From Prionace glauca (Eukaryota > Chordata > Chondrichthyes > Carcharhiniformes > Carcharhinidae): a DNA stretch of 64,000 nt. A program made the translations under genes and the position numbers. The notes under the pieces were generated by a model. The model was not told the origin of the DNA and did no database searches. It saw only the letters and a program-made list of their open reading frames with translations. Shown here piece by piece: positions 12,180 through 22,500 of this stretch. The stretch is taken from contig CM075761.1 of NCBI GenBank assembly GCA_037974335.1, positions 12,947,543 to 13,011,542 of the forward strand, written 5' to 3'. Within the stretch, counting starts at the first letter, position 1, and each line of letters starts with the position of its first letter.

Positions 12180-12900
12180 GTCAGAAACATTTGCACTTCC
12201 ACAATCTCTGCTGGGACTGTCAGAATTTCATTGGACGCGATATTACCGGAAACAACTTTGCTTAAGATTATTTCGTTGTTTATTGAGTGTATCACGTGCT
12301 TTTCACATCACATTGAAAGTAAGATTTCAATCTCCGCCAGCAGTGGTTCTATTCTTATTGAATCCATTTGTGATTCGCCTCTCTCTGATTAGCAGCGTTT
12401 TCAATAAGGCAACATCCACCTCTCAGTAAAGAGTCCGGTGCTGCAACCCCGCCCTAAACCTGGAAAACATTTCATATTAGGGAAATGTGTAGATATGGAA
12501 ATTAGATTCGTAATTTATTCAGTCTGTACCAAACACAAATCTGCTTTCACTGGGGATGATTACTAATAAGAAAATATTTAAAATTGAATTAAATAAGATC
12601 ATTTTTCAGATCAAAATATCCAGACAGAAAACGGGACTATTTGGCTGTTAGACAGGACCAATCAATCCAAGTAGAGAGTTCTTCTGTATCCCTGTCAGTC
12701 TCTGCCGTCCCATGTTGAAGAGGAACTGTTCCCAATTCCTCACACAGTTTATTACTTAAAACAAATGGAAACCGGTTTTCTGGCTCCCCTAGTGGGAGAG
12801 AAGAATTTGTTCTGTGTGGGATATTACTGAGAGAGAGAAAAAGACTTCTTGCGGGTTTGAAGTGTCAAGCACACTTCTTATAGTTTTGAGTAACAGCGTC
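12180..12900. other. No recognised feature
   Basis: AT-rich DNA with no repeat family or coding exon that I can support. Confidence 0.35.
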
Positions 12901-12902
12901 TG

Positions 12903-13135
12903 CTAACTAAGTACACAGATACAGACATAGACACTCATAGATTTGCACATGCTCTCCCTCTCTCTCACACACACCCTTACACAGCCACTCACCATAACTT
13001 GCACGTACACTCGTACATTTACACACACACACACACTCATACACTCTCTCTCACACATACACACACACACAAACGCACGCACACACAAACATACACACAC
13101 ACTAACACAAACACACACACACACGAACCAGCAGA
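12903..13135. repeat. CA-rich microsatellite
   Basis: Interrupted (CA)n with ACACTCATAC variants. Open frames across it on both strands are low-complexity artefacts. Confidence 0.9.
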
Positions 13136-13462
13136 CTGGCGCCGCAACAGCTCAGTGACTATCACTGCTGGCTGTGCAGGTACATGGATTTGGGCCTGTA
13201 TCTGTGGGAGTTTGCGCATTCTCCCTGTGGTTGCGTGGGTTTCCTCCGGGCGCTCCGGTTTCCTCCCACACCCCAAAGATGTGCTGTTAGGCTGATTGAT
13301 TTACCAAATTGACACTATTCTCCCCTGAACCTGGCTCCATTAGGTGTTCCACTCACATACACACAGGGCAGGGAAGGTGTAGGAAGATGCGGCGGCGCGG
13401 GCTCGTTGGGCCGAAGGGCCTGTTTCCCGTGCTGGGTTGTTCTTTGTTCTTTGTTGAACACA
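13136..13462 (+). mobile_element. SINE-B inside a CA-rich tract
   Basis: Complete from TGGCGCCGCAACAGCTCAGT to TTGTTCTTTGTTCTTTG. Confidence 0.85.
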
Positions 13463-13520
13463 CATGCGCGTACACAAAGACACACACACACACACAAAGA
13501 AACATACTGACAAGAAAATA

Positions 13521-13603
13521 TTAGATTAGAGCAGCATCTGTGACAGCACAGATTTGGTGGGCCGAAGGGCCTGTTCCTGTGCTGTACTGTTCTATGTTCT
13601 TTG
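13521..13603 (+). mobile_element. CR1-type 3' tail
   Basis: GGTGGGCCGAAGGGCCTGTT then GTTCTATGTTCTTTG; only about 80 bp of the element. Confidence 0.6.
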
Positions 13604-13975
13604 TTTACACATGCACACAAACCCACAGACACAAACACACACTGATACACACGCGTTTACACACACACAGACATACACTCACACTGTTAAATATACAGAC
13701 ATACATACATACACAGTCATGTACCTAACACACTCACAAACATACTCACACACTGACACACACACACTCATGCATTCATACACACTCATGCACACACTTA
13801 TACACACTCAGACAAAAACGCACATACACTCGCCCACACACAGACACATTCATACACTTACAAACACTCGCACGTACTGAACAAACTGATGGACTGACAT
13901 ACATACTTACTCACACTTTCTCACACACAGACACACTCTCTCATACACTGACACACACCCGAACACTGATACTTA
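13604..13975. repeat. CA-rich microsatellite
   Basis: Imperfect (CA)n with many CACTCATACA variants. Confidence 0.88.
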
Positions 13976-14194
13976 ATGTCTGCCAAATGTCACATGAAAT
14001 CCCTCAGTTTATTCATTGAGATCTCGAGTCTTAAACTATTAGTTTGGTTGAGGACGTATGAAACATTACTTGCATATACTTTCACATTCCCTTCAGTTCC
14101 AAACGCCAAACTTCTGGAATGATCTTCCTGAGAATATCAGAGGAGAGGAATATCAGTCAAAGTGGAAAGTTTGGGGGAGTCGGTGTTGAGTTAG

Positions 14195-14230
14195 AACATA
14201 GAACATAGAACATGTTCTATGTTCTATGTT
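14195..14230. repeat. Perfect 36-bp palindrome of CR1 tails
   Basis: AACATAGAACATAGAACATG is followed by its exact complement: two CR1 3' tails fused end to end. Confidence 0.85.
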
Positions 14231-14512
14231 GCCATTGTTCTCCCGAGATCAGAGAAACTTGAGTGGAGATATGAAAGAGATGTGAAACATCATGGAAGCG
14301 GTGTCTGAGGGAGGGAATATTTAATCGTAAAATACCCAACATAAGGATATCGAGCAGCTAATATATTATTACAAGAGTTAAGAATGAAATGGGCATTTAA
14401 ATTATATAGTAATGATATTTTCAAAATGAATAATAATAAAGAAACTGCCAGTATTAAATGGTCTAAATCAAGGACTGATTGTGTCAGTAAGTTAGCTAAA
14501 ATATAAATATAT

Positions 14513-14835
14513 GGGCGACGCGGTAGCACAGTGGTTAGCACTGCTGCTTCACAGCTCCAGGGACCTGGGATCGATTCCTAGCTCGGGTCACTGTCTGTGT
14601 GGAGTTTGCACATTCTCCTCGTGTGTGCGTGGGTTTCCTCCCACAGTCCAAAGATGTGTGGGTTAGGTTGATTGGCCATGATAAAATTGCCCCTTAGTCT
14701 CCTGAGATGTGCAGATTAGAGGGATTAGTGGGTAAAATATGTAGGGATAAGGGGGTCGGGCCTGGATGGGATTGTGGTCGGTGCAGACTCGATAGGCCGA
14801 ATGGCCTCTTTTTTAACGGTAGGGTTCTATGATAA
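14513..14835 (+). mobile_element. SINE-A, full length
   Basis: tRNA head (GCGGTAGCACAGTGGTTAGC, B box GATCGATTCC), core TTTCCTCCCACAGTCCAAAG, tail AATGGCCTC followed by GGTTCTATGA. Confidence 0.85.
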
Positions 14836-15059
14836 AACTCTGCTACAAATGTAATTTAAACTTTGTGAGCATTATGTAATCGTGCATTGATTAAAGGAAT
14901 AAATGATGTAATGTTGCATTGGACACAGGGAGTACAACCTGGGAATCCTGTCAGATGATCGAGCCCTCATCGAGCCGATGAACTCGTTTTGACTTCCCCA
15001 CAAAACGCTGAGCAAGTTGTACCAGATGATGTGGGACATGGATAAGGTGCAGCCATTCC

Positions 15060-15360
15060 CCTTAGTTGAAGACCGTTTACGAGGGGACATAGGTTCAAGG
15101 TGAGGGGCAGGAGCTTCAGGGGAGATGTGAGGAGAAGTACTTTAACCAGAGGTTGGTGATGGTCTGCAATGCACTGGCTGGGAGATAGATGGCCTCACAT
15201 CCTTTGAGTAGTATCTACATAAGCACTTGGCACGTGACAACATTGAAGGCTATGGACCCAGTGCTGGTAGATGGGATTATTGGGAGTTCGGGTCAAGGTG
15301 CAGACTCAATGGGCCGAGGGGCCTCTTCTGCATTCTATGATTCTATGAATATGAGCAATG
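15060..15360 (+). mobile_element. CR1-like LINE 3' end
   Basis: ORF2 C-terminal remnant ending in ATTCTATGATTCTATGA, the classic CR1 octamer tail. Confidence 0.65.
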
Positions 15361-15489
15361 TAGCAAATGGCTCCAAAAACAATTTGCAAATTTTGTGCAG
15401 AATGATTTATTTGGAACAGTGAAAAGCGGTGTTAATTTGAGCATGCGTCGACCCATTTGTATCAGAAATTACCCAAGGTTCTTCAGAAA

Positions 15490-15770
15490 CTAGCTATTGG
15501 TAGGCAGTTGAGAGTCAACCACATTGCTGTGGCTCTGAAGTCACATGTCGGCCAGACCGGGTAAGGAGGCAGATTTCCTTCCCTAAGGGATATTGGTGAA
15601 CCAGGCGTTATTTTTCAACAATGGCCACCAGTAGATTCTTAACTTCGGAGTTGTTTTTTAAAAAAAATTAGCCCATATTTAACAATCTGCCGTGATGGGA
15701 TACCAACCTGCTCCACATTAGCTAACTTGCCAAATTACGAGTCTAGCGGTAACACCACCAGGCAGCAAGG
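15490..15770 (-). mobile_element. SINE-D
   Basis: Plus view GAGTCAACCACATTGCTGTG to the reversed tRNA-like head near 15765. Confidence 0.65.
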
Positions 15771-15959
15771 TGCAAACATTTACTGAGAATTAAGGAAAAG
15801 AATCAACATTAAATTGGTGATCTGGTGAAAGAGGAATAATTCTCTAGGGCGTTGGGAGAAAGCCGAGAGTTTAGACTAAATTGCAAGTTCAAATAAAGGA
15901 CACTGGCTTGACGGGCAGAATGGCCTGTTTCTGTGCTGGAAATGGCCATAGGTCTAAGC

Positions 15960-16385
15960 CTCGAGTCCAGGAAATCCACTTACCCGTGTTAGCAGACGGG
16001 AATATGGATTGTAGATAATGTTCCTTCAGGATTAAATATACCCGTGTCCACAACCAGGATACATCCAGTTAAGGCTCGGGGCATATTTAATCTTCCAGAT
16101 TTCATATTCATACAGCCGAAATCCCAAAGCAGTTGCTAACATGCCTTGTCAGACCTTAATCCCACCTCCAACGCACACACACTCACATTAAAAATGTCTC
16201 TGTAAATTCGTTGAAAAGCCACCGGAAACATATTTGTTCTAAACCCTAATAGAAACCGGAATCACGCAGTTTACATTTGGTATTCAAAACCTTCTTCTAT
16301 ATTGAGGTAACTCGGACACAGATACAGTTTGATGCAGAATTAGAGTAGAAAATGCAGAATAGAATTCTAAAACCGCGATGAGAAA
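15960..16385. other. No recognised feature
   Basis: A GTAAGT-type donor on the minus strand lies near 15980, after a frame coding FNPEGT. I could not place it in any gene. Confidence 0.3.
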
Positions 16386-16559
16386 TTAGACGCGTGGAGA
16401 AGTGAAATTGTCCTGAAGGCGATATTCCGTCAGAAAATGGTGGACATTAAGAGGAAGTTCATTTTCCGCTTTGGTCGCCATCATAATATTGAGCCGCCAA
16501 TCCGCCCGAATTTGCACTTTCGGAATTCCCCGTGCAAAAAGAAGAATGTTTGCACCAGA
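16386..16559 (-). other. Weak candidate terminal exon for gene A
   Basis: A TTTCCAG acceptor is followed by 57 open codons in phase 0 and then TAA, the phase needed after the 59-nt tail exon of gene A. The peptide matches no motif I know and does not resemble the gene B tail. The plus strand here is also open and carries a GGTGAGT donor-like site at 16580, so the region could belong to something else. It may well be chance. Confidence 0.2.
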
Positions 16560-16939
16560 CTGGAAATCCAGGAAACACGCGGTGAGTTCTCTCTCTCTCT
16601 TTCTTTACTCTCGAGTTAAAGTTTTGGATCCTCGTTAAAGGCCAGGCGAGCGTAAAGGGTCTGTGCATGAAAAGTGATCTGTTAGTGCATTCCATCCCAT
16701 TATTATAGTGATAGGTGTGACCATTGAGTCCCCCCACTCCCCCCCCCACCCCCCACTCTATTCAAGCAGTCCATGGCTGAAAGTTAACTCAACTCACAGT
16801 CACCCACCAATATTGAATAATCCTTAATCTATTACCTAATATAAATCTAATTGTCTCACCTTTGAGAGTTCCAGTTGCCCAATGCTCTATATACTTTTTT
16901 TGGTGACTAGAATTCCGCCCTGCGCTCTGTGAAGTGTTT

Positions 16940-17575
16940 TGAGTTGATTTGATTTATTATTGTCACATGTATCGCTATGCATTAAAAAAGTACCGTTTCT
17001 TGCCCAGAATACAGACAAAGATCATAGATTCCCTTCGGCCCATCGAGACTGCACCGAACACAATCCCACCCACGCCCATATCCGTTAACATTATACCCAC
17101 TAATCCCTCTAACCTCCACATCCCTGGACACTAATTTCTTAGCATGGCCAATCACCCTAACCCGCACATTTTTGGACTGTGGGAGGAAACCAGAGCACCC
17201 GGAGGAAACCCACGCAGACACGGGGAGAATGTGCAAACTCCGCACAGAGAATGACCCGAGCCGGGATGCTGGATCTGTGAAACAGCAGCGTTAAGCACTG
17301 TACTACTGTGTCGCCCAAGTGTACCGTGTACCGTGCATGGAGAATGAAAGAAGAAGGTGCAGATTAAAGTGTTACAGTGATAGCTCGGCAGTAGAGAAAG
17401 ATCAACTTAATATGAGGCAGGTCAATTCTAATGTCTGGGGGTAGCAGGGAAGAGGCTATTCTTGCGTGGGTTGGTGCCTGACCTCAGACTTACGTATCTT
17501 TTTCCTAAAGGAAGAAGGTGGAAAAAAAACATGTCCAGGGTGTGTGGGGTCCTTGATAATGCTGGCTGTTTCTAC
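16940..17575 (-). mobile_element. L2-like LINE 3' end split by SINE-A
   Basis: 16940-17012 and 17330-17575 are consecutive parts of one minus-strand element, interrupted by the SINE-A at 17013-17329. Confidence 0.65.
17013..17329 (-). mobile_element. SINE-A nested in L2-like LINE
   Basis: Plus view from ATCATAGATTCCCTTCGGCC to the reversed tRNA head ending TACTGTGTCGCCC. Confidence 0.8.
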
Positions 17576-18100
17576 ATAGAAACATAGAAGATACCAGCAG
17601 GGGGAGGCCATTTGGCTCTTCGAGTCTGCTGAACCATTCATTACAATCATGGCTGATCGTCCATCCCAATCGCCTAATCCTGCTTTCTCCCCATAACCTT
17701 CACCCCCAAGTGCTATATCCAACCGCCTGTTAAATACATTCAATGTTTTGGCATCAAATACTTCCTGTGGGAATGAATTCCACAGAATCACCGGGTGGAG
17801 AAATGTCTACGCACCTCCGCCCTAAATGGTCTACCCCCAATCCTCAAACTGTGACCCCCCTGTTTCTGGACTCCCCCCCACCATCGGGGACATCCTCCCT
17901 GCATCTACCCTAACTAGTCCTGTTAGAATTGTATAAGTCTCTATGAAATCGCCCCTCATTCGTCTGGACTCCAGTGAAAACAATCTTAACCGAGTCGATC
18001 TCTCCTCAGACATCAGTCCCGCCATCCCTGGAATGAGCCTGGTAAACCTTCGCTCCAATCCCTCGAGAGCAAGAACACCCTTCCAAAGTGAATGCATTTG
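17576..18100 (-). mobile_element. CR1-like LINE 3' fragment
   Basis: Minus-strand LESRRMRGDFIETYTILTGL and ILWNSFPQEVFDAKTL. Inserted between two L2-like pieces in opposite orientations. Confidence 0.7.
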
Positions 18101-18104
18101 GCAT

Positions 18105-18480
18105 GTCTCCTGCTCTGTCCAAGACCACAAGAACTGGTGCAGTCCCATCACTCAAACCAGCCTTCCATCCATTGACTCTGTCTACACTTCCCGCTGCCTC
18201 GGGGAAAAGCAGCCAGCATAATTAAGGATCCCCACGCACCCCGGACATTCTCTCATCCACCTTCTTCCGTCGGGAAAAAGATACAAAAGTCTGAGGTCCC
18301 GTACCGACCGACTCAAGAACAGCTTCTTCCCTGCTGCTGTCAGACTTTTCATTGCACCTATCTCGCATTAAGTTGAACTTTCTCTACACGCTCGCTGTGA
18401 CTATAACACTACATTCTGCACCCTCTCCTTTCCTTCTCTATGAACAGCATTCACTGTAGAATGTGCAAGAAGCAACAGTT
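18105..18480 (+). mobile_element. L2-like LINE 3' end
   Basis: CATTGACTCTGTCTACACTT and ACCGACTCAAGAACAGCTTC lead to the 3' tail TGACAATAATAAATCAAA. Confidence 0.7.
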
Positions 18481-19090
18481 TTCACTTTATCCTAACAGAT
18501 GTGACAATAATAAATCAAATCTATGTACTCTATGAACGATATGCTTTGTCTGTTTAGCGCGCAAGAAACAATACTTTTCACTGTATCCCAATACACGTGA
18601 GAATAATAAATCAAAACTGTGTACTCTATGAACGGTATGCTTTGTCTGTGGAGTGCGCTAGAAACAATACTTTTCACTGTACCCCAATACATGTGAGTAT
18701 AATAAATCAAATCTATGTACTCTATGAACGGTATGCTTTGTCTGTAAGCGCGCAAGAAACAATACTTTTCAGTGCATCCCAATTCACGTGCCAATAATGA
18801 ATCAAATCTGTGTACTCTATGAACGGTATGCTTTGACTGTATAGCGCGCATGAAACAATGATTTTCACTGCATCCCAATACATGTGCCAATAATAAATCA
18901 AATCTATGTACTCTATGAACGGTATGCTTTGTCTATATAGCGCACAAGAAACACTACTTTTCACTGTATCCCTATACATGTGCCAACAATAAACCAAATC
19001 TATGTACTCTATGATTTATCTGTATAGCGCACAAGAAACAATAATTTTCACTGCATCCCAATACATGTGCTAATAATAAAACAAATCTCA
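18481..19090. repeat. Tandem array of the L2-like 3' tail
   Basis: A unit of about 96 bp (TGTACTCTATGAACGGTATG ... AATAATAAATCAAA) is repeated about six times directly after the LINE 3' end. Confidence 0.85.
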
Positions 19091-19094
19091 TCAA

Positions 19095-19200
19095 ATGTCC
19101 CACAAATGAACTAAACCAAAGAGCTAATTTGGCCTCGAAACTTTCTCTGTCCGTGGAGATCACCAGGCTTGTTGAGATTTTCCAGAACTTTCTGCGTTGG
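19095..19200 (+). mobile_element. Short interspersed repeat tail
   Basis: TTGTTGAGATTTTCCAGAAC resembles a 3'-end motif common in vertebrate repeats. Its minus strand mimics a short open exon. Confidence 0.35.
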
Positions 19201-19278
19201 TTATGAATTCTAAACCGCGGATGAATAATTAATGAAAAGTATCTGTGTGGTTTATCAACAATAATTCCATCTATTCAC

Positions 19279-19337
19279 CTCTTCATTCTGTTTGTGTTCT
19301 CTGGATTCTGTCAGTTCCTCATCACTGTTCCCGGTTC
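19279..19337 (-). CDS. Gene A probable alternative cytoplasmic exon
   Basis: This is a 59-nt stretch with acceptor CTTTCTAACAG and donor GTGAAT. Joined to the donor at 19478 it keeps phase (starts phase 1, ends phase 0) and encodes an acidic segment, GTGNSDEELTESREHKQNEE. The plus-strand fragment at 35442-35500 has the same length, phase and a similar acceptor, which argues that it is a real family exon. The terminal exon that must follow was not identified with confidence. Confidence 0.6.
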
Positions 19338-19406
19338 CTGTTAGAAAGAAGGATTTAAACTGAAATTTAAAATGGATTCATCTCACACCGAACCTGCTCA
19401 GAAGTG

Positions 19407-19597
19407 TTAATAACTCAGTGATAAATGGGTGGATTGAGAATTCCCCGGAGTAACATCGTCCCCCCAACAATCGCTACCTCTCTGCCGGTTCCTGCAGATC
19501 CTTCTTCCGGCCACAAGGCCCAATCCCAGAAGGAGAAGCGCCGCGGCCGGCAAACCCCCGGAAAACACTAAATGACAGGTGGTTGTGAACGCAGAAT
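19407..19597 (-). CDS. Gene A exon 4, transmembrane segment and tail
   Basis: After a TTTTTTTGCAG acceptor the exon continues in phase 1: a short stalk, a helix rich in Ala, Leu and Gly (LPAAALLLLGLGLVAG), then GRRICRNRQR as the stop-transfer and a short tail ending LSLSY before TAA. A possible donor (AGAG/GTAGCG) sits at 19478. The homologous fragment at 35258 on the plus strand keeps the same AGAG/GTAG border, so splicing there may be the ancestral form and the read-through tail an alternative. Confidence 0.8.
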
Positions 19598-22500
19598 CTG
19601 CAAAAAAAGAATTAACCTTTCACTGAGCGGAAACCGAGTTGTTCAATCTAACTGTCCAATTTAGCCAGAAAATGGTTAAAATTTTTGCACACTTTCCCAT
19701 CATGCAATAGAGTAGCACTTTTACAATAGAACACAAGGCGAGGTAGAGAGAGATACCGTGACAGGGAGACTGAGCACTTTTTGAACAGGGCACATAGAGA
19801 GATGGAGGGAGAGAGTGAAAAATTCAGGGAAAGAATAACCATAAAATCCCACAGTGCAAAAGAAGATTATTCGGGCCATCGAGTATGCACTACCCTATCC
19901 CCGGCACCTCACGTATTTACCCTACCAATCCTCCTGCCACTCGGGACAATTTAGCATGGCCAATCTACTTAACCTGGCACATTTTTGGACACGAAGGGAC
20001 AATTTAGCACGGCCAATCCACCTAACCCGCGAATCTTTGGACACTAAGGGGCAATTTAGCATGGCCAATCCACTTAATCTGCACATTTTTGGACACTGAG
20101 GGTCAATTTAGCATGGCCAATCCACCTAACCCGCACATCTTTGGACACTAAGGGGCAATTTAGCATGGCCAATCCACCCTAACCTACACATCTTTGGACA
20201 CTAAGGGACAATTTACCATGACTGATCCACCTAACCTACACATCCTTTGACACTAAGGGACAATTTAGCATGGCCAATCCACTTAACCTGCAGATTTTTG
20301 GACACGAAGGGACAATTTAGCACGGCCAATCCACCTAACCGCGCATCTTTGGACACTAAGGGGCAATTTAGCATGGCCAATCCATCCTAACCTACACCTC
20401 TTTGGACACTAAGGGACAATTTAGCACGGCCAATCCACTTAACCTGCATATTTTTGGACACTAAGGGGCAATTTAGCATGGCCAATCCACTTAATCTGCA
20501 CATTCTTGGACACTAAGGGGCAATTTAGCGTGGCCAATCCATCCTAACCTACACATCTTTGGACACTAAGGGACAATTTACCATGGCCAATCCACTTAAT
20601 CTGCACATTCTTGGACACTAAGGGACAATTTAGCACGGCCAATCCATCCTAACCTACACATCCTTTGACACTAAGGGACAATTTAGCATGGCCAATCCAC
20701 TTAACCTGCACATCTTTGGAAACTAAGGGGCAATTTAGCATGGCCAATCCACTTAATCTGCACATTTTTGGACACTCAGGGGCAATTTAGCATGGCCAAT
20801 CCACCTAACCCGCACATCTTTGGACACTAAGGGGCAATTTAGCATGGCCAATCCACCCTAACCTACACATCTTTGGACACTAAGGGACAATTTACCATGG
20901 CTGATCCACCTAACCTGCACATCCTTTGACACTAAGGGACAATTTAGCATGGCCAATCCACTTAACCTGCAGATTTTTGGACACGAAGGACAATTTAGCA
21001 CGGCCAATCCACCTAACCGCGCATCTTTGGACACTAAGGGGCAATTTAGCACGGCCAATCCACCCTAACCTACACCTCTTTGGACACTAAGGGACAATTT
21101 AGCACGGCCAATCCATCCTAACCTACACATCTTTGGACACTAAGGGACAATTTACCATGGCCAATCCACTTAATCTGCACATTCTTGGACACTAAGGGAC
21201 AATTTAGCACGGCCAATCCATCCTAACCTACACATCCTTTGACACTAAGGGACAAATTAGCATGGCCAATCCACTTAACCTGCACATCTTTGGAAACTAA
21301 GGGGCAATTTAGCACGGCCAATCCACCTAACCTACACATCTTTGGAATTTGGGGGTAAACAGGAGCACCCGCGGGAAAGCCGGTGTAACTAAATGGGATT
21401 GAAATACAGGGAGGCGAAGGGATGAATAAATAGTTCATCGCTCTGCTGTGTCAGAGTGCGACACTGGGGATAAAATCACACATTTCAATTTTACACACTG
21501 ACAGATAGACCCCTGACATTCAGGAATGTAATGGTGTCTTAACCAGATGCAAGAAGGGGGAGAGAGGAAGAGGCCATTCGGCCTGTCTCGTCTATTCTGC
21601 CATCCAACATCACCGTGCACATAAACTTCACTTGCCCGCCCTTTCTCTTACTCAATAATCTATCCGTTCTCACAAATGTGTTTCAGTGATTGAACATCCA
21701 CGGTTCTTTGCGGTAGCGAAGAAGAGTTAAAATATCAGAAAATGAAACTGGGAGGACTATGATAGGGCAGTGGTGATTTAGATCTCTATGGAGCTGCCCG
21801 CAGAATGATTTGTAATCTATAAAGTTGGACCGTTCTTAGTAAAGTGTCCCGTTAATGTTAAATTAATTGTGAATAGTTACCTCTCTGAGATGAGACACTG
21901 TCACTGAGAATACTTTCACCCGAGTTGACCTGAAGGGCACAAGTGCAGCGAGCGCCGCTTCTCCAAGTTTCCGCCGGGAGGCTGATGTAACTCCTGACGG
22001 TGTAGGTCCCGTCCGGCTCCAGGGTCCCCGAATCGGTCTGTCTCTCGGTATCCCGCCCCGAAACATTCCAGCGGACGGGAAAGGGATCGGGAGACGCGCC
22101 TCTGACCAAACACAACAATGGGACCCTTTCCATGGCGGGAATCTTATCCAGCGGCGGGATGAGGAGGGATATGGAGGGAGAACCCGCTAAAATAAAACAG
22201 AACACTCATCAATTGTTGGAAGAGGACACTTTAACTGCTTTGAGATATCCACTGAAATAGAATAATGATGGGATTTACCTGTAATCACTAACTTGGAGCC
22301 ATTTCCAAATATTTGGACCATGTTCTGATAATTGTACTTTGCACAGTAATACATCCCAGAATCATTTACTCGGGAATCCGCAATGATTAGTGAACAAAGC
22401 CGCCCATTTTCAGAAATCTGGCTGGAAAATCTCCCCTCAGCTTGGCTGTACTGGGACGCTCTGTAAATCAAATCCATGCCGTTTCTCCCCCTCTGTCTGT

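Noticed and set aside
12903-13975. Long open frames of alternating Cys-Val or Thr-His codons
   Set aside because: They are translations of (CA)n microsatellites; no real protein.
14513-14590. tRNA-like A and B boxes, possible tRNA gene
   Set aside because: They are the promoter head of SINE-A, with SINE core and tail following. No intact tRNA fold was seen in any copy.
19100-19190. Minus-strand 26-codon open stretch after an ACGCAG acceptor, possible gene A terminal exon
   Set aside because: Phase fits, but the sequence looks like a common interspersed repeat tail, so coding is unlikely.
19937-21345. Regularly spaced repeats suggesting a CRISPR-like array
   Set aside because: Units are contiguous copies of a SINE core without unique spacers, in a vertebrate intron.
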